Assembly: GCF_001905445.1 (NCBI RefSeq)
Contig: NZ_LIVQ01000003.1
Span: 993,445 to 1,057,444, forward strand
Reading direction: 5' to 3'
DNA length: 64,000 nucleotides
DNA from: Streptomyces sp. CB00455
GTDB lineage: Bacteria > Actinomycetota > Actinomycetes > Streptomycetales > Streptomycetaceae
The notes under the pieces were generated by a model, which searched no databases, was not told the origin of the DNA, and saw nothing but the letters and a program-made list of their open reading frames with translations. Made by a program: the position numbers and the translations under genes. The number at the start of each line of letters is the position of its first letter. Position 1 is the stretch's first letter. Below are positions 30,444-39,460 of this stretch, piece after piece.

Positions 30444-32762
30444 CTACGGCAGCAGCAGCGCCGGCACCCCCGCCGCGTCGGGCTCGTCCCGCTCGGCCGA
30501 GACCACCGTGAGCTGCTGCGTCGCGCGCGTCAGCGCCACATACAGCACCCGCAGGCCCGCCGGGGACTCGTCGGCGATCTCCGCCGGGGAGACCACCACC
30601 GTGGCGTCGTACTCCAGGCCCTTGGCCTCCAGGCTGCCCAGCGCCACCGCCCGGCCGCCCAGATCGGCGAGCCAGTCCGCCGCCTCCGCCCGCCGGTCCA
30701 TGGCGACGACCACGCCGACGGTGCCGTCCACCTGCTCCAGCAGCCTGCGGGTCTCCTCGCGGACCGCGGTGCCCAGGTCGCCCCGCGCCGCGGTGAAGCG
30801 GGGCTCCAGGCCGGTGGAGCGCACCGCCGTCGGCGGCTCCATGCCCGGCATGGCCAGGCGCAGCACCCGGGAGGCGACCTCGGCGACCTCGGCCGGGTTG
30901 CGGTAGTTCACCGTCAGGGTGAAGCGCCGCCGCGGGCGGGAGCCCAGCGCCTCGTCCCGGGCCGCGGCCGCCTCCTGCGGGTCGCTCCACGAGGACTGCG
31001 CCGGATCGCCGACCACCGTCCAGGTGCCGTGCCGGCCGCGCCGGCCCACCATGCGCCACTGCATCGGCGTCAGGTCCTGGGCCTCGTCCACGATGACGTG
31101 CGCGTACTCGCTGCGCTCCGCCGCGAGCCGCTCGGCCCGCTCCCACTGGGTCTCCTCGCGGGCCGGCATCAGCTCCTCCAGCCCGCTGAGCTGGTCCAGC
31201 GGGTCCATCTCCCGTTTGCGTCGGGGCCGGGCGGGGGCGCCGAGCAGCTGCTGGAGCTCGTCCAGCAGCGCCACGTCGTGCACCGACAGGGGGCCCTTGC
31301 CGTCCGGGCCCACCCGGCGCAGCGAGCGGGCCAGCTGGCGGGTCTCGCGGGGGTTCAGGTCCCGGCGCGACCAGCGGCCCAGGCGCCGCTCGTCCGCCAT
31401 CGAGGCGAGCACCTGGCGCGGGGTCAGCTCGGGCCACCAGGCGTTCAGGAAGTCGATGAAGGCGTCCTCGGTGGAGATGTCCTCGTCGAAGGCGGAGCGC
31501 AGCTCGGCGGCCAGCTCCGGGTCGCTGTGGCGCCCGGCCGCGCCGGACTTCGCGTACAGCGCGTCGAGCAGCAGCTTGCGGGCGCGCGGGCGCAGCAGGT
31601 TGACGGGCGCGGTGCCGCCGAGGACGTTCTGCCGGATCCGGTCGAGTTCCTCGGCCGCGAGCTCATGGCGGCGGCCGAAGGCCACCACGCGCAGGCTGCC
31701 GGGGGCGGCCCCGCCCGGGCCCCCGAGCTCCAGGGCGCCCCGTACGGCCTTGCGCAGCACCTTGAGCATCCGCGAGGAGCCCTTGACGCGGGCCACGGAC
31801 GGATCGTCGTAGGTGGTCGCCTCGGCGCCGTCGACGAGCGAGCCGAGCGCGCGGATGGCGACCTGGCCCTCCTCGCCGAGGGAGGGCAGCACGCCCTCGG
31901 TGTACGCGACGAGCAGCGGTGTCGGGGAGACGATCAGGATGCCGCCGGAGTAGCGGCGCCGGTCCTGGTAGAGCAGGTAGGCGGCGCGGTGCAGGGCGAC
32001 GGCGGTCTTGCCCGTGCCGGGCCCGCCCGCGACCTCGGCGACGGAGGCGGCGGGGGCCCGGATGACCAGGTCCTGCTCGGCCTGGATGGAGGAGACGATG
32101 TCGCGCATGGAGTGGGTGCGGGCCCGGCCGAGGGCGGCCATGAGGGCGCCGTCGCCGATGACGGGGAGTTCCTCGCCGTCGAGGAGGGCGGTGACCTCCG
32201 GGCGCATCAGGTCGTCCTCGACGCCCAGGACCCGGCGGCCCTTGGAGCGGATGACGCGGCGGCGCACGACACGGCCGGGCTCCTTGGGCGTGGAGCGGTA
32301 GAACGGCGCGGCGGCCGGTGCTCGCCAGTCGATGACCAGCGGCGCGTAGTCGGAGTCCAGGACGCCGATGCGGCCGATGTGCAGCGTCTCGGCGACATCG
32401 GCCGTGAGGTCCTCGCGGATCGCGTCGTCGGCGGGCTCGACGGAGGTGTAGGCGCCGTCGGGGCCGCGTTCGCCGTCCTTGCCGAGCACCAGGTCGATGC
32501 GGCCGAAGAGGAAGTCCTCGAACTCGTTGTTGAGCCGGTTCAGGTGGATGCCCGCCCGGAAGACCTGCGCGTCGCGCTCGGCGAGGGCGCCGGGGGTGCC
32601 CACCTGACCACGTTGGGCGGCGTCGTTCATCAGGAACTCGGCCTCGTGGATCTTCTCCTCTAGGCGTCGGTACACCTGATCGAGATGCGTCTGCTCGACC
32701 GCGATCTCCCGATCGCGGACGGAATCCGCCGTGCTGTCGACAGCGGCATTCTGCGCGGCCAC
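30444..32762 (-). CDS. helD: HelD-type UvrD-like helicase associated with RNA polymerase
   Basis: A 772-residue protein from GTG 32762 (VAAQNAAVDSTADSV), placed by AAGGGGG six bases upstream. An N-terminal coiled-coil region (residues 15-90: EQTHLDQVYRRLEEKIHEAE) precedes the ATPase: Walker A GGPGTGKTAVALHRAAYLL (246-264), Walker B VIVDEAQDL, and motifs LTVNYRNPAEVAE and VLYVALTRA. The coiled-coil N-terminus plus DWRAPAAAPFYRS is typical of HelD, which inserts into RNA polymerase channels and releases it from DNA or rifamycins in actinobacteria. The role is inferred from family; it could also act as a generic SF1 helicase. Confidence 0.85.
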   Translation of the reverse strand: MAAQNAAVDSTADSVRDREIAVEQTHLDQVYRRLEEKIHEAEFLMNDAAQRGQVGTPGALAERDAQVFRAGIHLNRLNNEFEDFLFGRIDLVLGKDGERGPDGAYTSVEPADDAIREDLTADVAETLHIGRIGVLDSDYAPLVIDWRAPAAAPFYRSTPKEPGRVVRRRVIRSKGRRVLGVEDDLMRPEVTALLDGEELPVIGDGALMAALGRARTHSMRDIVSSIQAEQDLVIRAPAASVAEVAGGPGTGKTAVALHRAAYLLYQDRRRYSGGILIVSPTPLLVAYTEGVLPSLGEEGQVAIRALGSLVDGAEATTYDDPSVARVKGSSRMLKVLRKAVRGALELGGPGGAAPGSLRVVAFGRRHELAAEELDRIRQNVLGGTAPVNLLRPRARKLLLDALYAKSGAAGRHSDPELAAELRSAFDEDISTEDAFIDFLNAWWPELTPRQVLASMADERRLGRWSRRDLNPRETRQLARSLRRVGPDGKGPLSVHDVALLDELQQLLGAPARPRRKREMDPLDQLSGLEELMPAREETQWERAERLAAERSEYAHVIVDEAQDLTPMQWRMVGRRGRHGTWTVVGDPAQSSWSDPQEAAAARDEALGSRPRRRFTLTVNYRNPAEVAEVASRVLRLAMPGMEPPTAVRSTGLEPRFTAARGDLGTAVREETRRLLEQVDGTVGVVVAMDRRAEAADWLADLGGRAVALGSLEAKGLEYDATVVVSPAEIADESPAGLRVLYVALTRATQQLTVVSAERDEPDAAGVPALLLP

Positions 32763-32871
32763 CAAGGCCCCCTTCTGATGTGCATGGGCGACCGTCAACC
32801 GTACGCGAATCCGCACCCTGTCCGCACGCCCGTTCCGGAACCGGCCGCTCGGCGGGGCCGCGGGCGGCAGG

Positions 32872-33444
32872 CTAGACGGATCCGGCCGCCAGGCTCCGGC
32901 GGCGGTGCCGGGCGACGCGCTCGCGGTTGCCGCACCGTTCGCTGGAGCACCAGCGGCGCCGGTGGCCCCGGGAAGTGTCCAGGTAGACCCGGGTACAGCG
33001 GTCCCCCTCGCAGACCCGCAGGAGCGCGCGGTCGCCGGGGTCGGTCAGCAGCTCGACGGCGTCGCGGGCGACGGCCGCGAGCATGGCCCCGCACTCCGCA
33101 CCGCCGCACAGCTCCCTTACGAGGCGCCCTTCCCGGTCCCGTACGGCGCACAGGCGCGGGGGTGGCCCGGCGGCCAGTGCGTTGACCCGGGCGAGGGCCG
33201 GTTCCGTGCCGGCGGGCGGGGCGTGGCTCCCGCCGAGCTCCGCCCGTACGAGGGTCTCCACGTCGCGGCGCAGGGACCGGAAGGCCGCGACCCAGTCCGG
33301 GCCCACCCGGGCGAGCGGCGTCCGGTCGGGCACCAGCCCGGCGCCGGTGAGCCACAGCCGCAGCTCGTCGCCGTCCCGGATCCCCTCGTGCGGGGTGAAA
33401 GTGGCCATCAGGTCCAGGCAGACCCGCCCGGAGTCGAACCGCAT
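32872..33444 (-). CDS. CGNR zinc-finger domain protein (ABATE domain)
   Basis: A 190-residue protein. The N-terminal part MRFDSGRVCLDLMATF and the helical region to about 140 match the ABATE/DUF1470 stress-induced transcription-regulator-like domain. The C-terminus is the CGNR zinc finger: CEGDRCTRVYLD, then WCSSERCGNRERVARHRRR, with four likely zinc-binding cysteines and a basic DNA-binding-like helix. ATG 33444 is chosen; a GTG at 33453 adds three residues. Such proteins are predicted regulators with unknown targets. It reads toward the helicase, 109 bases upstream of it. Confidence 0.88.
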   Translation of the reverse strand: MRFDSGRVCLDLMATFTPHEGIRDGDELRLWLTGAGLVPDRTPLARVGPDWVAAFRSLRRDVETLVRAELGGSHAPPAGTEPALARVNALAAGPPPRLCAVRDREGRLVRELCGGAECGAMLAAVARDAVELLTDPGDRALLRVCEGDRCTRVYLDTSRGHRRRWCSSERCGNRERVARHRRRSLAAGSV

Positions 33445-33560
33445 GCCCGTCACCGCCTCGCGTCGTGGGGCGCCCCCTCAGGGTGCCCCTCGCCGCGCTC
33501 CGGCAAAACCCCCGGGACCGGGCCGCGCCGATGGAGGTGCCCGGGGACCTCACGCACCGC

Positions 33561-34109
33561 TCACGGAGGCGGCGGGTCGTCGTGCAGCAGCAGCTGGAAG
33601 AGGCGGTGGTCGCGCCAGGCCCCGTTGATGTGCAGCAGGCGCGGCGCGACGCCGTAGGGCTCGAAGCCCGCCTTCGCCAGCACCCGTTGGGATGCCTGGT
33701 TGTCGAGCAGGGTGCCGGCCTCCACCCGGTGCAGGCCCAGCTCCTCGCGGGCGGCCCGGCAGACCCGTTGCACGGCCGCGGTGGCCAGTCCCCTGCCGTT
33801 CCAGTCCTGGTCCACCCAGTAGCCCAGGCCGCCGCTGCACAGCGGGCCGCGCGCGATGGACCCGAGGTTGACCGCGCCGACGGGGGCGCCGCCGGAGGTC
33901 TCGACGAGCACGTGGGGGGCCATCCGTCCCGCGTCCCGCTCGGCGAGCATGCCCTCGATGCGGGCCCGCTGCCCGCGCTCGGTGTAGAAGTCGTCCGGCC
34001 GGTCCGGCTCGAAGGGCGCCATGTACGCCCGGTTGCGCGCGTACGCCTCGGCCAGCCCGGCGGCATCACCGAGTGCGAGGCCGCGCATCTCCACCCCGTC
34101 AATGATCAT
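33561..34109 (-). CDS. GNAT acetyltransferase, RimJ/RimL-like
   Basis: A 182-residue N-acetyltransferase using acetyl-CoA. The central beta-sheet and pyrophosphate loop are clear: GGLGYWVDQDWNGRGLATAAV (here split as GLGYWVDQDWNG and RGLATAAVQRVC), then the RimJ-type ending GLHRVEAGTLLDNQASQRVL and KAGFEPYGVAPRLLHING. Ribosomal-protein N-terminal acetylation is the family archetype, but many members modify antibiotics or other amines, so the substrate is open. No signal peptide. Confidence 0.9.
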   Translation of the reverse strand: MIIDGVEMRGLALGDAAGLAEAYARNRAYMAPFEPDRPDDFYTERGQRARIEGMLAERDAGRMAPHVLVETSGGAPVGAVNLGSIARGPLCSGGLGYWVDQDWNGRGLATAAVQRVCRAAREELGLHRVEAGTLLDNQASQRVLAKAGFEPYGVAPRLLHINGAWRDHRLFQLLLHDDPPPP

Positions 34110-34155
34110 CCGGGCACGCTAGCCGAGGACGCCGCGCCCGTCACGGCTCCGGCGC

Positions 34156-35319
34156 TCACCCGCGCGCACTCCCGGCGGATTCGCCGTACTTGCCCTCCCC
34201 GCCGGCGTCCAGCGACAGCCGGTACCCCCGCTTGACCACGGTCTGGATCAGCTTCGGCGCCCCCAGCGCCACCCGCAGCCGGGCCATCGCCGTCTCCACC
34301 GCGTGTTCGTCCCGTCCCGCCCCCGGCAGCGCCCGCAGCAGCTCGGCGCGGGCCACCACCCACCCGGGGCGCCGCGCCAGCGTCCGCAGCAGGGCCATCC
34401 CGGCCGGGGGCACCGGCCGCAGTTCCGCGTCGACCAGGACCGCGTGACCGCGGATCTCCAGCCGGTGTCCGGCCACGGGCAGGACCCGTGCCCGGCCCGG
34501 CAGTTCCCGGCAGAGCAGTTGCACGAGCGGACCGAGCCGGAAGCGCTCCGGCTGCACCGTGTCCACCCCGTGCGCCTGCAGCGGCAGCGCGGTGACCGGC
34601 CCGACGCACGCCGACAGCACCCCGCCCCGCAGCGCCTCCAGCACGGCCTCCGCCATCCCGCGCTCCTCGGCCCGGGACAGCAGCGAGGCCGCCGCCGGAG
34701 CGGAGGTGAAGCTGACCGCGTCGACGCCGCCGCCGGCCACCGCGTCCAGCAGCCGGTCCAGGGGCGCCGGGTCCTCCGGTGCCATCCACCGGTAGACCGG
34801 GACCACCACCACCTCGGCGCCGGCGGCCCGCAGCGCCTCGACGAAACCGGGCAGCGGCTCCCCGTGCAGCTGGAGGGCGATCCGCCGCCCGGTGACCCCG
34901 GCGGACAGCAGCCGCTCCAGCACCTCGGCGAGCGACTCCGAATCCGGCGACCAGGACTCCACGAGGCCGGCGGCCCGGATGGCGCCCTTGACCTTCGGTC
35001 CGCGCGCCAGGAGTTCGGTGGCCCGCAGCCGCTCCAGCAGCTCCTCGCCGACCCCCCAGCCGTCGGCGGCCTCAATCCAGCCGCGGAACCCGATGGCGGT
35101 GGTGGCGACCACCGCGTCCGGCGCGCAGCCGATCAGCTCCTTCGTCGCCGCGAGGAGCTCGCTGTCATCGGCCAGCGGCACGATCCGCAGCGCGGGTGCG
35201 TGCAGCACGGAGGCCCCGCGCCGGCGCAGCAGGGCGATCAGCTCGTCGGCCCGCCGTGCGGCGGTGACGCCGACGGTGAAGCCCGCGAGCGGACCGGTGT
35301 GCTGCTTTTCCTCGTCCAT
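34156..35319 (-). CDS. nnaR: NnaR: HemD-like domain fused to OmpR-type DNA-binding domain, nitrate/nitrite regulator
   Basis: A 387-residue fusion. Residues 10-265 form a uroporphyrinogen-III synthase fold (GFTVGVTAARRADELIALL, VSFTSAPAAASLLSRAEE). Residues 285-375 form an OmpR/PhoB winged helix (RPVPPAGMALLRTLARRPGW, ALGAPKLIQTVVKRGYRL). This architecture and its position upstream of narK match NnaR of Streptomyces coelicolor, a transcriptional activator that cooperates with GlnR on nitrate/nitrite assimilation genes; the HemD-like part is thought to be regulatory rather than enzymatic. It lies downstream of narK on the same strand, separated by 216 bases. Confidence 0.92.
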   Translation of the reverse strand: MDEEKQHTGPLAGFTVGVTAARRADELIALLRRRGASVLHAPALRIVPLADDSELLAATKELIGCAPDAVVATTAIGFRGWIEAADGWGVGEELLERLRATELLARGPKVKGAIRAAGLVESWSPDSESLAEVLERLLSAGVTGRRIALQLHGEPLPGFVEALRAAGAEVVVVPVYRWMAPEDPAPLDRLLDAVAGGGVDAVSFTSAPAAASLLSRAEERGMAEAVLEALRGGVLSACVGPVTALPLQAHGVDTVQPERFRLGPLVQLLCRELPGRARVLPVAGHRLEIRGHAVLVDAELRPVPPAGMALLRTLARRPGWVVARAELLRALPGAGRDEHAVETAMARLRVALGAPKLIQTVVKRGYRLSLDAGGEGKYGESAGSARG

Positions 35320-35490
35320 GGTGACCTGCCTTGCCCAGTGGGTCGGTGTCGCATCGCGCGAAGGCCGAGCCTGCCAAGCCGGCGTGTCAGGCTCGGTTCC
35401 GTCGCATTTCGGCGCCGTAACGCGCCGTGAGGTGCGGTGGAGCCCCCGGTGCCGCGCCGCGCGGTGCCGGGGCGCCCCGTGCCGGTGCGG

Positions 35491-35535
35491 TCCGGTCCGG
35501 TCCGGTCCGGTCCGGTCCGGTCCGGTCCGGTCCGG
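35491..35535. repeat. pentanucleotide repeat (TCCGG)9 abutting the narK stop codon
   Basis: Nine exact copies of TCCGG run from 35491 to 35535 and stop precisely at the narK stop codon (TGA, complement of 35536-35538). The repeat is in the narK 3' flank and nnaR upstream region, so length changes would alter narK-nnaR spacing but not either protein. Confidence 0.95.
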
Positions 35536-36903
35536 TCACACGGTGGTGAGCTGCGGCTCCGCCGCCGTCCCGGCCTCGGTCGCCGCCGCCGCGACCGGTC
35601 GGCGAAGGTATACCGCCCAGGTCACCGCGCAGCATGCGGCGTAGAAGCCGAGGAAGGTCACGAAGGCGCCGGTCCCGGACCCGGAGCTGAGGAACGCCTC
35701 CCGGAAGACCAGGTTGATGCCGAGCCCGCCGAGTGCGCCCACCGCGCCGATCAGCCCCATGGAGGCGCCGGACAGCCGCCGTCCGTACGCGGCCGCGGCC
35801 TCGCCGCTCATGCCCCGGGCCAGCGCCTTGGCCTGGAAGATCGCGGGGATCATCTTGTACGTCGACCCGTTGCCGAGCCCGCTCAGGACGAACAGCGCCA
35901 CGAACCCGACGAGGAACACGGGCAGCGACTCGCGCACCGAGGCGAACACCACCACGCCCGTCGCGGCCGCCATCGCCACGAAGGCGCCGAGCGTGATCCG
36001 CGCGCCGCCGAAGCGGTCCGCCAGCGCCCCGCCGACCGGCCGGATCAGCGAGCCGAGCAGTGGTCCGATGAAGGTCAGCGAGGCCGCCTGGAGCGGGGTC
36101 CGGCCGAACTGCGTCTGCAGGACCAGGCCGAAGGCGAAGCTGTAGCCGATGAAGGAGCCGAAGGAGCCGATGTAGAGGAAGGCCATGACCCAGGTGTGCG
36201 GTTCGCGCAGCGCCTCGCGCACCGCACCGGTGTCGTTGCGCACGGGCGCCAGGTTGTCCATGCGCAGCGCCGCCAGGGTCGCGGCGGCCACGATCAGCGG
36301 CAGGTACGCCCCGAGCAGCAGCCGCGGGTGCCCGGCCCCGGCGGTCCCGATGACCAGCAGGGCGACGAGCTGCACCACGGGGACGCCGATGTTGCCGCCG
36401 CCCGCGTTCAGTCCGAGGGCCCAGCCCTTCTTGCGCAGCGGGAAGAAGGCGTTGATGTTCGTCATCGACGAGGCGAAGTTCCCGCCGCCGACGCCGGTCA
36501 GGGCTGCCACGGCCAGGAAGGTGCCGTACGAGGTGCCGGGCTCCATGACCAGCAGCGCGCCCACAGTGGGGGCGAGCAGCAGCAGGGCGCTGACGACGGT
36601 CCAGTTGCGGCCGCCGAAGCGGGCGACGGCGAAGGTGTAGGGCACCCGCACCATGGCGCCGACCACGGTCGCGGTCGCGATGAGGAAGAACTTCCCGGCC
36701 GGGTCGATCCCGTACTGCGGCCCCATGAAGAGGACCATCACGGACCACAGCGACCAGATCGAGAAGCCGATGTGCTCGGAGAACACGGAGTACAGGAGGT
36801 TGCGGCGGGCGGTCCGCTCGCCCGTCTCCTGCCAGAACGTCTCGTCCTCGGGGTCCCACCGCTCGATCCAGCGGCCCCCCTTGCGCGGTGCGGTACCGGT
36901 CAT
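35536..36903 (-). CDS. narK: nitrate/nitrite MFS transporter NarK
   Basis: A 455-residue 12-helix transporter. An N-terminal charged segment (RWIERWDPEDETFWQETGER) typical of NarK precedes TM1. The nitrate signature is recognisable around GVGGGNFASSMTNINAFFP and again in a Gly-rich GLNAGGGNIGVPVVQL. The conserved Arg of TM2 is likely in VRVPYTFAVARFGG. I choose ATG 36903, six bases after GGAGG; a GTG lies one codon earlier. It exchanges or imports nitrate/nitrite across the membrane. It neighbours nnaR, its probable regulator. Confidence 0.93.
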   Translation of the reverse strand: MTGTAPRKGGRWIERWDPEDETFWQETGERTARRNLLYSVFSEHIGFSIWSLWSVMVLFMGPQYGIDPAGKFFLIATATVVGAMVRVPYTFAVARFGGRNWTVVSALLLLAPTVGALLVMEPGTSYGTFLAVAALTGVGGGNFASSMTNINAFFPLRKKGWALGLNAGGGNIGVPVVQLVALLVIGTAGAGHPRLLLGAYLPLIVAAATLAALRMDNLAPVRNDTGAVREALREPHTWVMAFLYIGSFGSFIGYSFAFGLVLQTQFGRTPLQAASLTFIGPLLGSLIRPVGGALADRFGGARITLGAFVAMAAATGVVVFASVRESLPVFLVGFVALFVLSGLGNGSTYKMIPAIFQAKALARGMSGEAAAAYGRRLSGASMGLIGAVGALGGLGINLVFREAFLSSGSGTGAFVTFLGFYAACCAVTWAVYLRRPVAAAATEAGTAAEPQLTTV

Positions 36904-37000
36904 CACACGCCTCCACAGCTGTCGCGTCCGTGGTGACGACCCTAGGAACGGCGCGTTTCGAGGCCGGTCCCCGCCGGATGACCGCCGGGAAACCTTGCTC

Positions 37001-37975
37001 TCACCCGCCGCCGGGGCCGGGTGTGAGCCGGGCGGGGGCCCAGCTGCCGTCCGGCGGCAGGAGCCAGCCCCGCTCGGCGGCCAGCCCGGCGGCTGCGGCG
37101 CGCAGGGCGTCCAGCCCGGGATGGCGCAGGTCCCTGCGCCACACCATCGACAGCGGGGACAGCGGCACGGGGTCGGTCAGCGGGCGCTTGACCGAGCCGG
37201 GCATGTCGGGGAAGTCCACGGTCGCCAGCACCGGGTGGCCGGTCTTGGCCATGACCCGGCCGAACTCCTCCTTGCCCACGGCCACGGGGGCGGGCGGCGC
37301 GACCTCGATGCCGCGCCCGGCGAACAGTTCGCGCGCCAGCCCCGTCCACTCCACGGTCCGCGGGTTCCCGGCGCCCGCGTAGACGCTCTCACCGGCCAGC
37401 GCGCCGACGGGCACGGCGGCCCGCGCCGCCAGGGCGTGGCCCCGCGGCAGCAGCACGGCGAGCGGTTCGTAGCGTACGGGCGCCTGAGCGAGGCGGGTGC
37501 GCAGCGCGGGGGCCAGCCCGTCGGCGTACCCGAAGGAGACGTCGAGCCGGCCGGCCGCGATCTCGGCGGCGGCGTGGGTCAGGCCGCTCTCGAAGCGGGC
37601 CATCAGCTCGCAGTGCGGGGCGAGTTCCCGGGCCCGCTCCAGCACGGTGCGGCCGGTGCTCGGCCCGTCGCTGTTCAGGTCGACGAGGAGGGGGCGGGGT
37701 CCGGCCTCCCCGCCGAAGGCGGCGGTCAGCTCCTCCTGCGCGCGCAGCACCCGCCGGGCCAGGGGCAGCAGCCGCTCGCCGTCGGCGGTCAGCTCCACCT
37801 GTCGGGTGGTCCGCACGAACAGGCTGGCGCCCAGGGCCTGTTCGAGGCGCCGGATGTCCCGACTGAGGGCCTGCTGGGCGATGTGGAGGCGGGCGGCGGC
37901 GCGGGTGAAGTGCAGTTCCTCGGCGGTGGTCACGAAACCGCGCAGGAGGCGGGGGTCCACGTCGCGGGCTGTCAC
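37001..37975 (-). CDS. LysR-family transcriptional regulator
   Basis: A 324-residue LysR protein. The winged helix-turn-helix (residues 5-65) reads DPRLLRGFVTTAEELHFTRA, HIAQQALSRDIRRLEQALG. The periplasmic-binding-like effector domain spans about 92-310 (HCELMARFESGLTHAA, DVSFGYADGL). Annotated from GTG 37975; the ribosome binding site is weak. It is divergent from an MFS exporter 84 bases away, the standard layout in which a LysR protein controls the facing gene in response to its ligand. Confidence 0.92.
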   Translation of the reverse strand: MTARDVDPRLLRGFVTTAEELHFTRAAARLHIAQQALSRDIRRLEQALGASLFVRTTRQVELTADGERLLPLARRVLRAQEELTAAFGGEAGPRPLLVDLNSDGPSTGRTVLERARELAPHCELMARFESGLTHAAAEIAAGRLDVSFGYADGLAPALRTRLAQAPVRYEPLAVLLPRGHALAARAAVPVGALAGESVYAGAGNPRTVEWTGLARELFAGRGIEVAPPAPVAVGKEEFGRVMAKTGHPVLATVDFPDMPGSVKRPLTDPVPLSPLSMVWRRDLRHPGLDALRAAAAGLAAERGWLLPPDGSWAPARLTPGPGGG

Positions 37976-38059
37976 CGCAGGAGACTAACAACCCGAGGGC
38001 GTGAATGGGCTCCGAACAGGTGTTGGACGGCGCGACCGGTCCCGCCGAGGCTGGTGCCC

Positions 38060-39409
38060 ATGCCCCTCATGACCGTCACCGGCACCATGCTCGTCCTCGC
38101 CGCCCCGGCCCCACCGGCCCGGCCTGCCCCGGCCACGGGGGCGGCCCCGCCGGCCCTTGGCGCCCCGGCCGCCCCGGCCGCCCCGGCCCGCAGCCGCGGC
38201 CCCGCCGGTCGGGCCTTCGGGCCGTACCGCCGCCTGTTCGCCCTGCCCGGCACCCGCGCCTTCACCGCCGGGAACCTCATCGCCCGGCTCCCCATGGGCA
38301 TGTTCGGCATCAGCGCGGTCATGATGATCGCCGGCCAGCGCGGCTCGTACGCCCTGGCCGGCGCGGTGACGGCGACCGGCCTGGCCGCCACGGCCCTGGT
38401 CGCGCCCTGGACGGCCCGGCTCGTCGACCGCCACGGCCAGGCCCGGGTGGCCCTCCCGGCCACCCTGTTCGCGGTCCTCGGCTCCCTCTCGCTCATCGTG
38501 TGCGTCCGCACCGGCGCCCCGGCCTGGACCCTCTTCGCCTCCTACGCCGCGACCGCCACCACGCCCAACATCGGCGGCATGTCCCGCGCCCGCTGGACGC
38601 ACCTGCTGCGCGATTCCCCCGGCCCGCACCACACCGCGATGTCCTTCGAACAGGCCGCCGACGAGCTCTGCTACATGCTCGGCCCGGTCCTGGCGGCCTT
38701 CCTGTGCACCGCCGTCTTCCCCGAGGCGGGCACCCTCGCGGGCGCGGCCCTGTTCCTGACGGGCATGCTGGTCTTCACCGCGCAGCGCTCCACGGAGCCG
38801 CCGCCCACCGGGACCGCGACCCGGCACGGTTCCCCGCTGCGCGCCCTGGCCCCGCTGCTCGTGCTCTTCCTGTGCCTGGGCCTGGTCTTCGGTTCGATGG
38901 AGGTCACCTCGATCGCCTACCTCGCCGACGCCGGCCTGGGCGCGGCCTCCGGGCCGGTCCTGGCCCTCCAGGCGGCGGGTTCCTGTGCGGCCGGCCTGCT
39001 CTACGGCGCCGTGCGGCCGCGCTCGCTGCGGGCCTGCGTGTGCGCCCTGGCCGTCCTGATGGCCGCGCCCTGGGCGGCGGCGGCCACCGGCTCGCCGGCC
39101 GCCCTCGCCGCGGCCCTCCTGCTGGCGGGCATGGCCACGGCCCCGACCATGGTGACGGCGATGTCCCGGGTCCACGCCCGCACCCCGCGAGGGCGGCTCA
39201 ACGAGGGCATGACCCTGGCGGTCACCGCCATCCTCACGGGCATCGCCGCCGGCTCCGCCGCCGCCGGCCTGACGGTCGACCACCTCGGCCCGCGGACGGC
39301 CTACCTCCTGCCCGTGGCAGCGGCCCTCGCCGCGCTGGGTTCCCTGGCACGCCTGCGGCCGGTACGGGTGTCCGGGCGCCTCAGGGAAGCCGTGGCCCGT
39401 GACACATGA
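38060..39409 (+). CDS. MFS transporter controlled by divergent LysR gene
   Basis: A 449-residue transporter. A long Pro/Ala-rich cytoplasmic N-terminus (residues 13-60) leads to TM1 (TRAFTAGNLIARLPMGMFG) and about twelve hydrophobic helices. The family loop motif is WTARLVDRHGQARVALP. The start may be ATG 38060 (GAGG nine bases upstream) or ATG 38069; the much longer open frame upstream overlaps the LysR gene and is not coding. The substrate is unknown; SFEQAADELCYMLGP resembles the small-molecule exporter subgroup of YfcJ-like actinobacterial MFS proteins. Confidence 0.85.
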   Translation: MPLMTVTGTMLVLAAPAPPARPAPATGAAPPALGAPAAPAAPARSRGPAGRAFGPYRRLFALPGTRAFTAGNLIARLPMGMFGISAVMMIAGQRGSYALAGAVTATGLAATALVAPWTARLVDRHGQARVALPATLFAVLGSLSLIVCVRTGAPAWTLFASYAATATTPNIGGMSRARWTHLLRDSPGPHHTAMSFEQAADELCYMLGPVLAAFLCTAVFPEAGTLAGAALFLTGMLVFTAQRSTEPPPTGTATRHGSPLRALAPLLVLFLCLGLVFGSMEVTSIAYLADAGLGAASGPVLALQAAGSCAAGLLYGAVRPRSLRACVCALAVLMAAPWAAAATGSPAALAAALLLAGMATAPTMVTAMSRVHARTPRGRLNEGMTLAVTAILTGIAAGSAAAGLTVDHLGPRTAYLLPVAAALAALGSLARLRPVRVSGRLREAVARDT

Positions 39410-39410
39410 C

Positions 39411-39444
39411 AAAGGCCCCGCAGCCGTGAGGCCGCGGGGCCTTT
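39411..39444. terminator. bidirectional terminator between MFS gene and ssrA
   Basis: Perfect 11-bp inverted repeat AAAGGCCCCGC / GCGGGGCCTTT (39411-39421 and 39434-39444), with T-rich flanks in both directions. It starts two bases after the MFS stop and lies 17 bases past the tmRNA 3' end. Confidence 0.88.
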
Positions 39445-39460
39445 GCCCACATGGGATGAG

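Noticed and set aside
32763..32871. Rifamycin-associated element upstream of the HelD-type gene
   Set aside because: No 19-base inverted repeat of that kind is present between the helicase start and the CGNR gene.
36904..37000. GlnR box upstream of narK
   Set aside because: GTGAC and GGAAC half-sites occur, but the spacing is off by one and the second pair is missing; too weak to report as a feature.
36653..38059. Long in-frame extension upstream of the MFS gene at 38060
   Set aside because: It lies antisense to the LysR and narK genes and is low-complexity in translation; high GC content produces long spurious open frames here, as it does opposite most genes in the window.
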